Source: Flavobacterium sp. (lineage in GTDB: Bacteria > Bacteroidota > Bacteroidia > Flavobacteriales > Flavobacteriaceae). From it: a stretch of DNA of 18,847 nucleotides. The stretch covers positions 1 to 18,847 of the forward strand of contig NZ_JASLCE010000028.1 in NCBI RefSeq assembly GCF_030146175.1. Reading direction: 5' to 3'. The notes beneath the pieces were generated by a model that was not told the origin of the DNA, did not search any database, and saw only the letters and a list, made by a program, of their open reading frames with translations. A program made the translations under genes and the position numbers. Shown here piece by piece: positions 5,898-13,845 of this stretch. How positions within the stretch are numbered: the first letter of the stretch is position 1; the number at the start of each line of letters is the position of its first letter.

Positions 5898-7555
5898 AGT
5901 TTTATAAATAAGTCATATTCCCATTTCGCATCAATGGGTGTGTTAAAATGGTATTGTGTGATATAAGTGTTTCTGGTATAGCCTGTTACGCTCGAGTCAC
6001 CTGTAACGAGGTCCCATCGGTCGTAATCGGTATCCGTTGGCGTAAAACGTGCAATTATTTTTGGTTCGCCTTTGATTCGTGCTAACACGAAACAATCGTC
6101 CAGCGTCATTTCTTTAGGATTGGCTGCAGACAGGTAGCACACCCAGATTTCCTCGTAATGCTGATGGTCGTATTGTACGATTTCATACAGATGACGCGGT
6201 TTGGGTTGCTCGTTTTCCGATGTCTGAACGTTTTCCCATTCGAAATTGATTTTGCTGTAATAACTCCTTGTTAAATCGGTCATCGCGTGTAATTGGTCTA
6301 TCGTGGCAGCATCATTCGTACGAAGTACTTTGACTTCGATGTTGATAAAATCATCTAATAACTTCGTGATGCTATCCATTTTTGCGCTCCTGTTATTTTT
6401 ATGAGTATCATAAAAATTCCATTGGTCGCTAAGTACTTCGTTCAACACGTTCCAACCCTGTCTTTGCGACAAGTCGATTGCATATTGCCATGAGGCTTCC
6501 ACCAGATCAAGACGGTTTGCAAGGCCCGCCCAATAGGCTGTAGAGACCAAGGCATTCCAACAGGCTTCGGGATCGTTGTACTCTTCGTCGAAACGTTTTG
6601 CAGCAATCCAATGCTGATCACCGGTGTATTTTTTGTTTTCGATCAGGGTCGTAGCTTCATACAATGGATGGCTGGCTACTTCATCGGGTAAAAAACCGTC
6701 GTGGTCCCGTGCCGAATTAATAGACAGACTCACCCCCCACATCATGTCGTTAGAATGACCGTAGTAGTATTGGTATTTCTTAAAAGGCATTTCATCGCAA
6801 TCCAACCCGTGCGGCATACAGGCATACTTCCATAAATGCCAATACCGCTTTTCCATTTGGATTTTATTTTTAGGTTCCAGATTGTAAGCCCGTTCTGTGA
6901 GCGCACTACGCACGTAGGCATTCCAGATTCCATAGTCTTCCTCCTGGAATTCGGGTAGGAATTTCTTGTTATCGATTAACTGAGCGAAAAGATCAAATGT
7001 CTTTTTGTGTTCGGGTGTGTCGTAGTAATGATTCCAAAAATCACAGAAAAAAGAATCATAGTTTCTTTTTGCTTTTTTAAAGCGTTCCTGATTTTCTTCA
7101 TCCAACAAATAGGATTTAAGAAAATCCAGATTGCCTCCGCCCAGATAATCAAAAAGCGGCTTCGATTGACTGATTGCAGCCTCCAGATCGGATTTCAAAC
7201 CTTTGATTGCGGTAGCACTCTCCATTAATCTCAGGTAGGCCATCGGAATCATTGCTTTTAGGTTTGGCGCCTGAGTAATGGCAGCGGCCCCATCACTAAA
7301 CCATATCCCTTTTTTAAGGTTCACTACGGGAGCCTCTTTTAAAGACGTCATTCGAGGCGAAAGTAATACGGCTAAGGTGCTGTAACCCTTATGCTCGAAC
7401 GCAAAAGGTGCCTGGAACCAGAATCCCTTTTCAAAGAAACGGATCTGCGCGATTAGGCTTCCTTTTCTGTTGAATTCGATTTTTAAGGCTTTTTCGGTAT
7501 CCTGACCTTCATAAAGTCGGTTAAGATCGGCCTGTAAGCTATTGAGTGGTTTCAT
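5894..7555 (-). CDS. Large protein of unknown function, centre of the ankyrin-led unit
   Basis: A 553-residue protein with no signal peptide. Residues 20-100 look beta-rich (KIEFNRKGSLIAQIRFFEKG, FWFQAPFAFEHKGY). The middle, 160-390, is unusually rich in Trp, Tyr and His, with helical repeats such as YWHLWKYACMPHGLDCDEMPF (about 238-258) and WNALVSTAYWAGLANRLD (about 333-350). The last 120 residues are mixed. The gene starts 2 bp after the stop of the upstream 204-residue gene and ends in a 4-nt overlap with the downstream membrane protein gene. I cannot assign it to a family. The helical pairs around 330-370 could be a TPR-like scaffold, but the evidence is weak. Confidence 0.75.
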   Translation of the reverse strand: MKPLNSLQADLNRLYEGQDTEKALKIEFNRKGSLIAQIRFFEKGFWFQAPFAFEHKGYSTLAVLLSPRMTSLKEAPVVNLKKGIWFSDGAAAITQAPNLKAMIPMAYLRLMESATAIKGLKSDLEAAISQSKPLFDYLGGGNLDFLKSYLLDEENQERFKKAKRNYDSFFCDFWNHYYDTPEHKKTFDLFAQLIDNKKFLPEFQEEDYGIWNAYVRSALTERAYNLEPKNKIQMEKRYWHLWKYACMPHGLDCDEMPFKKYQYYYGHSNDMMWGVSLSINSARDHDGFLPDEVASHPLYEATTLIENKKYTGDQHWIAAKRFDEEYNDPEACWNALVSTAYWAGLANRLDLVEASWQYAIDLSQRQGWNVLNEVLSDQWNFYDTHKNNRSAKMDSITKLLDDFINIEVKVLRTNDAATIDQLHAMTDLTRSYYSKINFEWENVQTSENEQPKPRHLYEIVQYDHQHYEEIWVCYLSAANPKEMTLDDCFVLARIKGEPKIIARFTPTDTDYDRWDLVTGDSSVTGYTRNTYITQYHFNTPIDAKWEYDLFIKL

Positions 7556-7557
7556 TT

Positions 7558-8172
7558 TTAAGTCGATTGGTGAAATTGACGTATCAAACGCGTCTTAGGG
7601 GAATAGAACAGATTGTACGAACCATAGATTTCATCGTCATAAAGAGCAGCGATAAATTCCATAAGCTCGCCGTTTTCGTCTTTAAAGATATCGAGCGAAT
7701 AATCGGTTTTACGCACATGGTCTTTTTCGTAGGTGGTTTGATCCCAAATGGGTTCTCCGCCTTTATAAATGCTTTCGCTTTTTACCGATTTGTCGACTTC
7801 GAAATAGGTCGGTTCGTCTTCGTATCCGTGAAAATTATCCGACATTTCATCGGCACACCATTTCAGAAACTTCTCATCGAAATTTGAGATTGGCGTTTCA
7901 CTATACGATACGATTTCGTATTTATTGTCGGCGGTAAGTCTGAAATCGGCATAATCCAGAAATACCGGTGTCACGATAAAATGGAACACAACATCAGCGA
8001 ATTCCGGTTTTATAATAGATCCAGGAATACTGTATTGCGGTAACAAAATTCGTTGCTCGAAATGTTTCGGTTCGGCAAGGACGTCTGCGGGTTTCGGAAA
8101 AGAAATGATTACTTTACTCATGTCTTCCGGTTTTGCAATCTTTCTAAGCCCGATAGGTTTTGACTTTGCCAT
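7558..8172 (-). CDS. Protein of unknown function, translationally coupled to ankyrin gene
   Basis: A 204-residue protein starting MAKSKPIGLRKIAKP. The ATG at 8172 shares one base with the stop of the ankyrin gene (TAATG), which decides the start over an in-frame codon 57 bases upstream. The N-terminus is basic. The body is acidic and aromatic, with LLPQYSIPGSIIKPEF, a hydrophobic VVFHFIVTPVFLDY block and a DEEIYGS-like loop near the end. No signal peptide or known motif is seen. The overlap makes stoichiometric co-production with the ankyrin protein likely, which is typical of physical partners. The family is not recognised. Confidence 0.75.
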   Translation of the reverse strand: MAKSKPIGLRKIAKPEDMSKVIISFPKPADVLAEPKHFEQRILLPQYSIPGSIIKPEFADVVFHFIVTPVFLDYADFRLTADNKYEIVSYSETPISNFDEKFLKWCADEMSDNFHGYEDEPTYFEVDKSVKSESIYKGGEPIWDQTTYEKDHVRKTDYSLDIFKDENGELMEFIAALYDDEIYGSYNLFYSPKTRLIRQFHQST

Positions 8173-9386
8173 TATTTTGCTTTTGCTTTTTTCGGTGTTA
8201 GAAGTGCTGCCATTTCGGTGTCTTTCCAATGTTCGGCGACTTCTTTTGCGGTGGTTCCGACAGGAAGTGCGACTACCTGTTTGGTACTTCCGATTGTGGT
8301 ATCGAGACCGGCTTTAACCAGGATTTTTGCCATTTCGGTAGGTCCGCCTATATCGCCCAGATAATGTCCGGCTGTCCATCCGTTTTCATCAACTACATTG
8401 ATGTCCTGTTCCGGGTGAAGTTTAAAAAATGCTTTTAACCCGTCAAGGCGTTTACTGCGTGCGACATAATGTAAAGGCGTGATTCCCTGGTCGTTTTTGA
8501 CGTCGAAAGAGGCACCTTTTTTTGCCAATAGTTTCATTGCTTCCGGTTCTCCGGCTGAACAAGCCATGATCATCGGAGTATTACCATTGTTGCCACGAAT
8601 GTTTACATCCACTCCTTTTTTGATAAGATCTTTGGCCAGATAGATACAGTTTACATAGTTGCGATGCTCGGTTGGTCCCCAGGAATATCCGGAGATGTCA
8701 TACTGATCCATAAGCGAAAGCACACGCCCTTTTTCGTTTGCGCCGCCATTGTATGGTTTTATATAGCGGAAACAGCCGTTTTCGATCAGGTATTTTACAT
8801 AGACACCGGAATTGGTTCCTTCCGATTCCCAATGTCCTACTTTGGCTTGTCCCAAACGCATCAAAACGTTAAGTAAAGGCGAAAATCCGGAATTGTCCAG
8901 CGTGTTTACGTCGGCACCAGAGTCAATAAGTCGCCATCCAAACGCATAATTACCAAGCGATGCGGCTACATTTAACGGCGTTTTCTGTTCGTGATCTCTG
9001 GTTTCTAATAGTGATCTTTTGACTCCCGATATGTGCATTATTTCGTAGAAGTCGTTTGCCGCTGCGATGTGCATTATCGTTCCCTGACTTGAAGTGACCA
9101 CATCGATTTTGGCACCGTGTTCAATCAGGTCCAGAATGATATCTTTATGTTTGTATGCTGCCGCTAAGTGGATCGGATAAAACGATTGGTTGTCCGCCAC
9201 ATTTGGGTTAGCACCGTGTTGCAGCAAAAGTTGTACGATTTCGCGATGGCCGTATGCCGCCGCGCAGTGTAAAGCGCCTGAATTTGGTCCCATGGCACTG
9301 GCATCGGCACCTTTGGCGAGCATTTGCTTTACGGTTTCGATATCGCCTGCTTCCGCCGCGATTACAAGTTCTTTGTTAATGTCCAT
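8172..9386 (-). CDS. Ankyrin-repeat protein
   Basis: A 404-residue cytoplasmic protein made almost wholly of ankyrin repeats. Clear copies occur near 5-35, 36-68 (ALHCAAAYGHREIVQLLLQHGANPN), 69-101, 102-135, 136-168, 269-301, 302-336 and 337-370. A less regular stretch at about 170-255 contains SGYSWGPTEHRNY and breaks the array. The tail is Lys/Ala-rich (TPKKAKAK). Ankyrin arrays bind other proteins. With its stop overlapping the next start, this is the likely lead scaffold of a five-gene unit. A 77-bp gap containing an 8-bp hairpin (9411-9418 with 9432-9439) separates it from the lipoprotein gene, so an internal promoter or processing site is possible. Confidence 0.92.
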   Translation of the reverse strand: MDINKELVIAAEAGDIETVKQMLAKGADASAMGPNSGALHCAAAYGHREIVQLLLQHGANPNVADNQSFYPIHLAAAYKHKDIILDLIEHGAKIDVVTSSQGTIMHIAAANDFYEIMHISGVKRSLLETRDHEQKTPLNVAASLGNYAFGWRLIDSGADVNTLDNSGFSPLLNVLMRLGQAKVGHWESEGTNSGVYVKYLIENGCFRYIKPYNGGANEKGRVLSLMDQYDISGYSWGPTEHRNYVNCIYLAKDLIKKGVDVNIRGNNGNTPMIMACSAGEPEAMKLLAKKGASFDVKNDQGITPLHYVARSKRLDGLKAFFKLHPEQDINVVDENGWTAGHYLGDIGGPTEMAKILVKAGLDTTIGSTKQVVALPVGTTAKEVAEHWKDTEMAALLTPKKAKAK

Positions 9387-9463
9387 ATTTGGTTGTTTTG
9401 GTTGAATAGGAACCTTGGACAGTTATGTCGCCCAAGGCTCAAAAAAAGTATGAGATATTTGAT

Positions 9464-10033
9464 TTATTTTGCTATGGTTGCTTTTGCCGCTTCGTACATT
9501 AATTTAACGTCGTCTGCGCTGTAATCTGTGAATTGATCCGGAGATTGATCGAAGGTCATTCCTTCCTGGATAATTACGGAAGATGTGCCAGTCGTTACGC
9601 CATATGTGAACGCCAGTTTACCTTCCTTGTTTTGTTTCACGAAACCGGTTGGGTCTTCGGTTACAAATTTGTCGAAGCCTGGATTCATTTCTTTATCGCT
9701 TGTGATTTCCTTGATCATTCCTACCGATTCTTCTGCATTTCCTTCATGGGTCGAAAAAGTGAGCTTAAACAATTTTCCACCATATACGAAAACTTCGCCT
9801 TCTGTTGTGCTTTTAATCACTTTTGCGTCTTTTGGCGCTTTTGTAACAACAGGGATTCCGTAGCTGCTCAAATCAAGAGCAACGAATTCAGCGAATACCA
9901 GTGGTTTTTCCGGAGCTGCAGTTGCCGTTTCCTCTGTTACTGCTGCATTTTCGGATTTGTTACCGTTGCAACTGTAAGTAGTGAAGGCAAGCGTCGCGAA
10001 GGCTGCCACAAGTAGGAATTTTTTGTTTTTCAT
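9464..10033 (-). CDS. Small lipoprotein of unknown function
   Basis: A 189-residue lipoprotein. The signal sequence MKKNKK-like start and hydrophobic core end in lipobox TYSC (Cys22), followed by an Asn/Glu/Thr/Ala-rich linker (about 23-43) that tethers the domain away from the membrane. The folded part (about 44-189) has alternating hydrophobic strands and a stretch EVFVYGGKLFKLTFSTHEG, then acidic helices. The residues after Cys are NGNK, without an obvious outer-membrane export signal of the acidic SxDDE kind, so localisation is uncertain. The gene precedes the ankyrin unit in the same direction (77 bp) and may belong to it, which would give that unit an envelope component. The family is not recognised. 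Confidence 0.75.
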   Translation of the reverse strand: MKNKKFLLVAAFATLAFTTYSCNGNKSENAAVTEETATAAPEKPLVFAEFVALDLSSYGIPVVTKAPKDAKVIKSTTEGEVFVYGGKLFKLTFSTHEGNAEESVGMIKEITSDKEMNPGFDKFVTEDPTGFVKQNKEGKLAFTYGVTTGTSSVIIQEGMTFDQSPDQFTDYSADDVKLMYEAAKATIAK

Positions 10034-10142
10034 ATTTATTGATTTTTGTTGGTTTTACTCGTTGTGGATTCGCTTTTTAAAGGGGTGCGAAAATCTTTAT
10101 GCGAATCATGTGGAACCAGTGTCTATTGTCAATTGAATACGA
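10034..10142. promoter_or_regulatory. Upstream region of the small lipoprotein gene with 7-bp inverted repeat
   Basis: This is the leader of the minus-strand lipoprotein gene. GATTCGC (10067-10073) and GCGAATC (10101-10107) are exact inverted copies 27 bp apart, the nearer one 34 bp from the start codon. This is a plausible but unproven operator. No good TTTG/TAnnTTTG promoter pair could be fixed. Confidence 0.3.
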
Positions 10143-10310
10143 TCAATCTAACTCATAATCACCCGCATTGTTTTCAATAAAATCGAAGATTTCTTGTTCC
10201 TCTTTTTCAATTTTTTGTAGTTCTGTATTGAAATAGATCGGAAATTTCTTTCGAAAGTACAATTTAAAATCAATTAAACAAATAGTTGTATATAAAATGA
10301 TTGTTAAATT
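10143..10310 (-). pseudogene. Open frame without ATG, likely gene remnant
   Basis: Between stops, one minus frame of about 55 codons reads like protein, ending LQKIEKEEQEIFDFIENNAGDYELD before a TGA at 10143. It is Lys/Glu-rich with a hydrophobic periodicity, yet it has no ATG and no leader. It sits in an otherwise AT-rich gap (10143-10460) downstream of the 254-residue gene. It probably is the C-terminal leftover of a deleted gene. A real small protein from a non-ATG start is less likely. The rest of the gap, 10311-10460, holds only a short AAATAC-GT-GTATTT inverted repeat at 10315-10328. Confidence 0.3.
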
Positions 10311-10460
10311 TCACAAATACGTGTATTTTTCTTAGTGCTGTAACTGTTTTGTGAATGCCTGATTCTGAATGTAAAACTCTTAAAAAACCAGAAGTACTTT
10401 AGCCTTTATTCAATTCTTGATTCCTTAATCGGTCTTTGAATGGTAGCCTTTCCATTAGTG

Positions 10461-11225
10461 CTACTTTTTCATTTTTTCAAAAGTAAAACCGATATTGTCA
10501 ATCTGTGTTTCAAAACGAGATCCATCAAATCCATAAATCAGACTTTTATATAGAAAGCGAACGTTTTCTCCGTCTAAATAATGGTGGTGAATATATTCAT
10601 CTTGTATATTGATAAGGGTATCACGAACGGTAAGTTCTCCTTCCTCTTTTGTATCATAGTCCATAACCTTTGCCAGACAACTAAAACTGAGGAAATTGTC
10701 GTCATAGCGACTCACTATAAGATGTATCTTATTGCCAAGCGGCATAAAATTGGTCATATTGTAATTAATCCGTAGTTGTCCGGTTTCTCTGGTGGAAAGC
10801 CATTCTCCAAGAAGTTGATTCGGATGGATATCGGATGCCTTGTAAAAACCGCCTTGTTTTAAGGCTGTATATACGACTACGAAAACCAGCTTTAAATCAT
10901 TTCCTTTTTGAGGATCGTTAAAAATAAGATTGTCTTTTATGAACTCTTGGATCGCGGCTTTGTCATATGGAGCGAATCCTGCTAACGATGCTATCTTTTT
11001 TGCGATTTGGGCGCTGGTGAATTCTTTTTCAACAAGAATCTTTTGTAGAATAGTAGCAAAAGCCTCACTATTTTGATCATTTATAAAACGGTCAAGGTCA
11101 AATCCGTCATTCTTGATGCCTCCACCTCCGATTTTATAGGTTCCGAAAAATTCCTTTTCCAATTGCGCGCACTCTTCTCTGAATAGCACTCTAAAATCAT
11201 TTTCAGAAAGTAAGTAGAGCTTCAT
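10461..11225 (-). CDS. Protein of unknown function
   Basis: A 254-residue protein using the ATG at 11225 (MKLYLLSENDFRVLF). The frame is open 20 codons further to a TTG at 11285, only 9 bp from the upstream stop, so a longer form cannot be excluded. Residues 1-110 look helical and charged and contain a GGGG turn near residue 35. The C-terminal half has beta-type segments (GQLRINYNMTNFMPLGNKIHLIVSRYDD) and an HHHYLDGENVRFLYKSLIYG motif. No signal peptide or membrane helix is seen. It is the last gene of the right-hand minus block and is followed by a 427-bp gap. The family is not recognised. Confidence 0.7.
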   Translation of the reverse strand: MKLYLLSENDFRVLFREECAQLEKEFFGTYKIGGGGIKNDGFDLDRFINDQNSEAFATILQKILVEKEFTSAQIAKKIASLAGFAPYDKAAIQEFIKDNLIFNDPQKGNDLKLVFVVVYTALKQGGFYKASDIHPNQLLGEWLSTRETGQLRINYNMTNFMPLGNKIHLIVSRYDDNFLSFSCLAKVMDYDTKEEGELTVRDTLINIQDEYIHHHYLDGENVRFLYKSLIYGFDGSRFETQIDNIGFTFEKMKK

Positions 11226-11294
11226 GAGTCTAATCAATCGGGCGCTTGTAAAATATAATTGTGTTTTAAAAGTAATGTATTCCAAAATTTGCGA

Positions 11295-11885
11295 TTAAAT
11301 GTTAACGTTGTCAATTTTGTTTTTTAAAGCCATTATCGTTGGGCCTGTCGGATCGAAAACGGCTACTGATTTGAAGATTTCTTGTATGATAATTATATTT
11401 TGAACATCTTGTTTTAAAAGGATTTCAAAATGGTCGTTGATAAAATTACAATTCTCAAGAACAATCCCGGATAACTCGCGATATTGGAGTCCTCTTTCCC
11501 GTTCGATGGTTAGAATTGCGAGTAATAACGCTATTCGGTTTGGAACGGTTTTCGTAAGGTCATCAATAGCATAGTGATCATAATAAACACCATTATGGGT
11601 ATACGAAAGATAACCACCCATTATGGCTTCGGTAAACAATTCCAGTTGTGAAGTCGTCCAGTTTTTTAGATCGGCTTCCTGTGCGCTCCATTCCAGAGCC
11701 GTAAAACAGTGTTCGAATACGGAAAGAATAGCCGTTGTTCCATGTTCTTCCGACCAATAATCACTATCCTTATGTTCGCCTTCCAATACGATGCGATAGA
11801 CTGCTAATACCGCCGGATTGTCACTCTGTGTGGTACAGTTTGCCGCGTATTTTTGTCTGAAAAAATCAAAATCGGGTTGTGACAT
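11295..11885 (-). CDS. Protein of unknown function, predicted helical
   Basis: A 196-residue soluble acidic protein. The body appears mostly helical (NPAVLAVYRIVLEGEH, ILSVFEHCFTALEWSAQEADLK, IALLLAILTIERERGLQYREL), and the C-terminus is hydrophobic (QNIIIIQEIFKSVAVFD). It starts 11 bp after the stop of the 175-residue gene, so these two are co-transcribed. There are no catalytic motifs, signal peptide or membrane span. Size, charge and neighbourhood fit an immunity or chaperone-like partner, but that is inference. The family is not recognised. Confidence 0.7.
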   Translation of the reverse strand: MSQPDFDFFRQKYAANCTTQSDNPAVLAVYRIVLEGEHKDSDYWSEEHGTTAILSVFEHCFTALEWSAQEADLKNWTTSQLELFTEAIMGGYLSYTHNGVYYDHYAIDDLTKTVPNRIALLLAILTIERERGLQYRELSGIVLENCNFINDHFEILLKQDVQNIIIIQEIFKSVAVFDPTGPTIMALKNKIDNVNI

Positions 11886-11896
11886 CAGTTCTCATT

Positions 11897-12424
11897 TTAC
11901 TGTATTTGATCAATGTATTCAGTATTGGAAAGTTGTAAATCGGTTTCCGATAGATTTAAGGAGATCAAAACGCTATCGATCGGGATTTCGTAATAGGGCG
12001 CATCTTCCCATTTTTTAAAAGCGGGCGGATCGTTTTTTACCTGTTGAAAAGCCCGTTCGAGAATACTGTTTAAAGCCGTTGCATCCGAATACTGCTCTTT
12101 AAAGGATTCCAATTGCCGCATATAGGTGATCAGATACGAAGTACTGATATCGGTTAAATCAACTCCGTGGATCATATCGGTACATTTTGACCGTTCCGGA
12201 AACGAAAGCACCGAAAACAAATCGACACCCCATTCGACGTAATCATTAGGATCATTTTTGGTGATCAAAGCATCTAATTCGGAAATGATATCGGTGATAA
12301 CATCCAGGTCCAGTTCACTCAGGTACCCGATTTCGGAATAAGATTCCGGCGTAATTCCAAAAGTAATGTCCCGTTTTAAATTGGGATATTTTTTGCCGAC
12401 TACAATACTTTTGATCGTATTCAT
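11897..12424 (-). CDS. Protein of unknown function
   Basis: A 175-residue soluble acidic protein beginning MNTIKSIVVGKKYPNLKRD. The middle has helices rich in Asp, Leu and Ile (LSELDLDVITDIISELDALI), and the C-terminal part includes NDPPAFKKWEDAPYYEIP. No known motif is visible. It is coupled by 11 bp to the next gene and separated by 94 AT-rich bp from the upstream one, a gap that could hold a promoter. Its low pI and small size resemble immunity proteins of polymorphic-toxin loci. The family is not recognised. Confidence 0.7.
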   Translation of the reverse strand: MNTIKSIVVGKKYPNLKRDITFGITPESYSEIGYLSELDLDVITDIISELDALITKNDPNDYVEWGVDLFSVLSFPERSKCTDMIHGVDLTDISTSYLITYMRQLESFKEQYSDATALNSILERAFQQVKNDPPAFKKWEDAPYYEIPIDSVLISLNLSETDLQLSNTEYIDQIQ

Positions 12425-12518
12425 TCGCTATGACTTTTTGCGATTACTAATATATAAATATTGTATTGATATTCAGTAGCAATAAAAAAATGTAACATTA
12501 AAAAGGAGGGGCGTGAAA

Positions 12519-12986
12519 TTATCGAATCGTTTGGTCGATTTCAGTAACCACACCTTTTTTTACCGATTCTATAACGATGGAAAACGGATCATGGTGATCA
12601 ATTATCCATTCTCCGTTTTTAAAAATAAAGGAAATATACGGTCCTAAGATGACATTTTGCTGGATAAACAAATTGTCGCCTTCCTGTGGCGTATAGTCAA
12701 AATCAAAACAGTTTTCGCAATTGAGATTTAAAGCAATCCATTCGGCATCCAATCCGTTTCCGATGGAATCGCTGGGTGTAATATAACGCCCGAGCATGGC
12801 ACAGTCCTTATATTCTTCAACAAAACGGAATAACTGCCAGATATAGATCAGCGGAATAGTGTCGTTCTTTTTGTTTTTAACCGGTATAAGTTGATCACCA
12901 GATTTTTTATAGACTTCTTTTTCCCGGAATTTTATAGTTCCTGATTCGCAACTGCATAATTTGATTCCTTTTGTAAAGTCGCACAT
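12519..12986 (-). CDS. Small protein with Cys-rich N-terminus, unknown function
   Basis: A 155-residue protein starting MCDFTKGIKLCSCESG, with Cys at 2, 11 and 13 and another pair in LNCENCFDFDYTP near residues 89-92. Five cysteines in two clusters could bind a metal such as zinc. The rest is mixed alpha/beta with aromatic blocks (PLIYIWQLFRFVEEYKDC, GPYISFIFKNGEWIIDHHDPF). There is no true signal peptide, so it is cytoplasmic. It is flanked by 70 and 94 bp gaps on the same strand. I have a vague memory of similar N-termini in other Bacteroidota hypothetical proteins but cannot name a family. Confidence 0.7.
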   Translation of the reverse strand: MCDFTKGIKLCSCESGTIKFREKEVYKKSGDQLIPVKNKKNDTIPLIYIWQLFRFVEEYKDCAMLGRYITPSDSIGNGLDAEWIALNLNCENCFDFDYTPQEGDNLFIQQNVILGPYISFIFKNGEWIIDHHDPFSIVIESVKKGVVTEIDQTIR

Positions 12987-13056
12987 ATTTTAGAAAACTA
13001 TTTAGAATGATAAAAATAGGACATAATTTGAATTTGGAATTCAGATAACGCCCAAT

Positions 13057-13791
13057 CTAAAAGTTCAGATAATCGATTGTATCGGTTAATTCGGACCATC
13101 TGGCGGATAGAAACTTAGCATAATTGGTCGCCGAAATCCCATAACTGCCTAAAGAATGGCCATCGTTGACTTCGACGAGAATCGTAGCATTGTTTTCATC
13201 TACACCAAAATCCAGGGCATAGGCACGTGGTTGTGATTTAAAATCGGCAATGGCAGCTTTAACAATTTCCAGATCCAGTGTCTTGTTCCAGTCTCCTTTA
13301 TAATGTCTGATATCCAGTATTTCCTGATACCGAATAAAACAACGGAATTCGGCTTTAAAAGAAATCAGTTCCGAACATAAAACAGAAGTAGGTTTATCGG
13401 TATCGAGTAATCCAACAAAGTCAAGTTCGGTTTTAAAAACCTTTCCCGGAAACTTTTTTGTTTCCGTTTCCGGCTTTATAAAAACGGGAAACCGCTTTTC
13501 CTGTAAAACATCTTCTAAAGTAGATTTCCAAATGGTCCTTTTCAGATAGTGTTGAAGCTCGACAGGATAATCGATTTCTGTTGTTTTTCTAGGTATGTTG
13601 ATCATTTCCAGACGTTTTCGAACATTTCCGATTCCACCCACAAGAATGTGTTCCGGGTTCGTATCTTCGATATGGTTGACATCATGGAATTTTTCAATTT
13701 CAAAGCCAAAATGTTTAAAGCCTTCGTAAGCAATAAACGCATTTACATTGTAAAATTCACCATCGTTATGGGTTTGTATAAAGGCTTTCAT
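13057..13791 (-). CDS. ATP-grasp protein, R2K/DUF4343-like
   Basis: A 244-residue enzyme of the ATP-grasp superfamily, whose members use ATP to join a carboxylate to an amine or other nucleophile through an acyl-phosphate. Residues 101-117 (FPVFIKPETETKKFPGK) give the first nucleotide-binding Lys (106) and a Lys-rich loop. Residues 141-154 (ELISFKAEFRCFIR) hold the acidic and paired Arg residues. The metal-binding end is ALDFGV (Asp194) and LVEVND (Glu207, Asn209), followed by a Gly/Ser loop. The compact form and the Arg/Lys pattern point to the R2K clade (DUF4343). The substrate is unknown. It lies 54 bp downstream of the methyltransferase gene on the same strand. The superfamily is fairly sure, the clade less so. 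Confidence 0.75.
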   Translation of the reverse strand: MKAFIQTHNDGEFYNVNAFIAYEGFKHFGFEIEKFHDVNHIEDTNPEHILVGGIGNVRKRLEMINIPRKTTEIDYPVELQHYLKRTIWKSTLEDVLQEKRFPVFIKPETETKKFPGKVFKTELDFVGLLDTDKPTSVLCSELISFKAEFRCFIRYQEILDIRHYKGDWNKTLDLEIVKAAIADFKSQPRAYALDFGVDENNATILVEVNDGHSLGSYGISATNYAKFLSARWSELTDTIDYLNF

Positions 13792-13845
13792 GGTGCTGAA
13801 TTTCTGGAATTATAGTGTTATTTTTTCGATGTTGCGTTTGAAGTT

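Noticed and set aside
9411..9439. Hairpin between the small lipoprotein and ankyrin genes as a terminator
   Set aside because: The 8-bp stem is real, but no T-run follows it on the minus strand, so it is not an intrinsic terminator for the lipoprotein gene.
9533..10015. Plus-strand frame of 160 codons
   Set aside because: It lies entirely antisense to the small lipoprotein, which has a signal peptide and lipobox. The antisense translation is Phe/Cys-rich and shows no domain.
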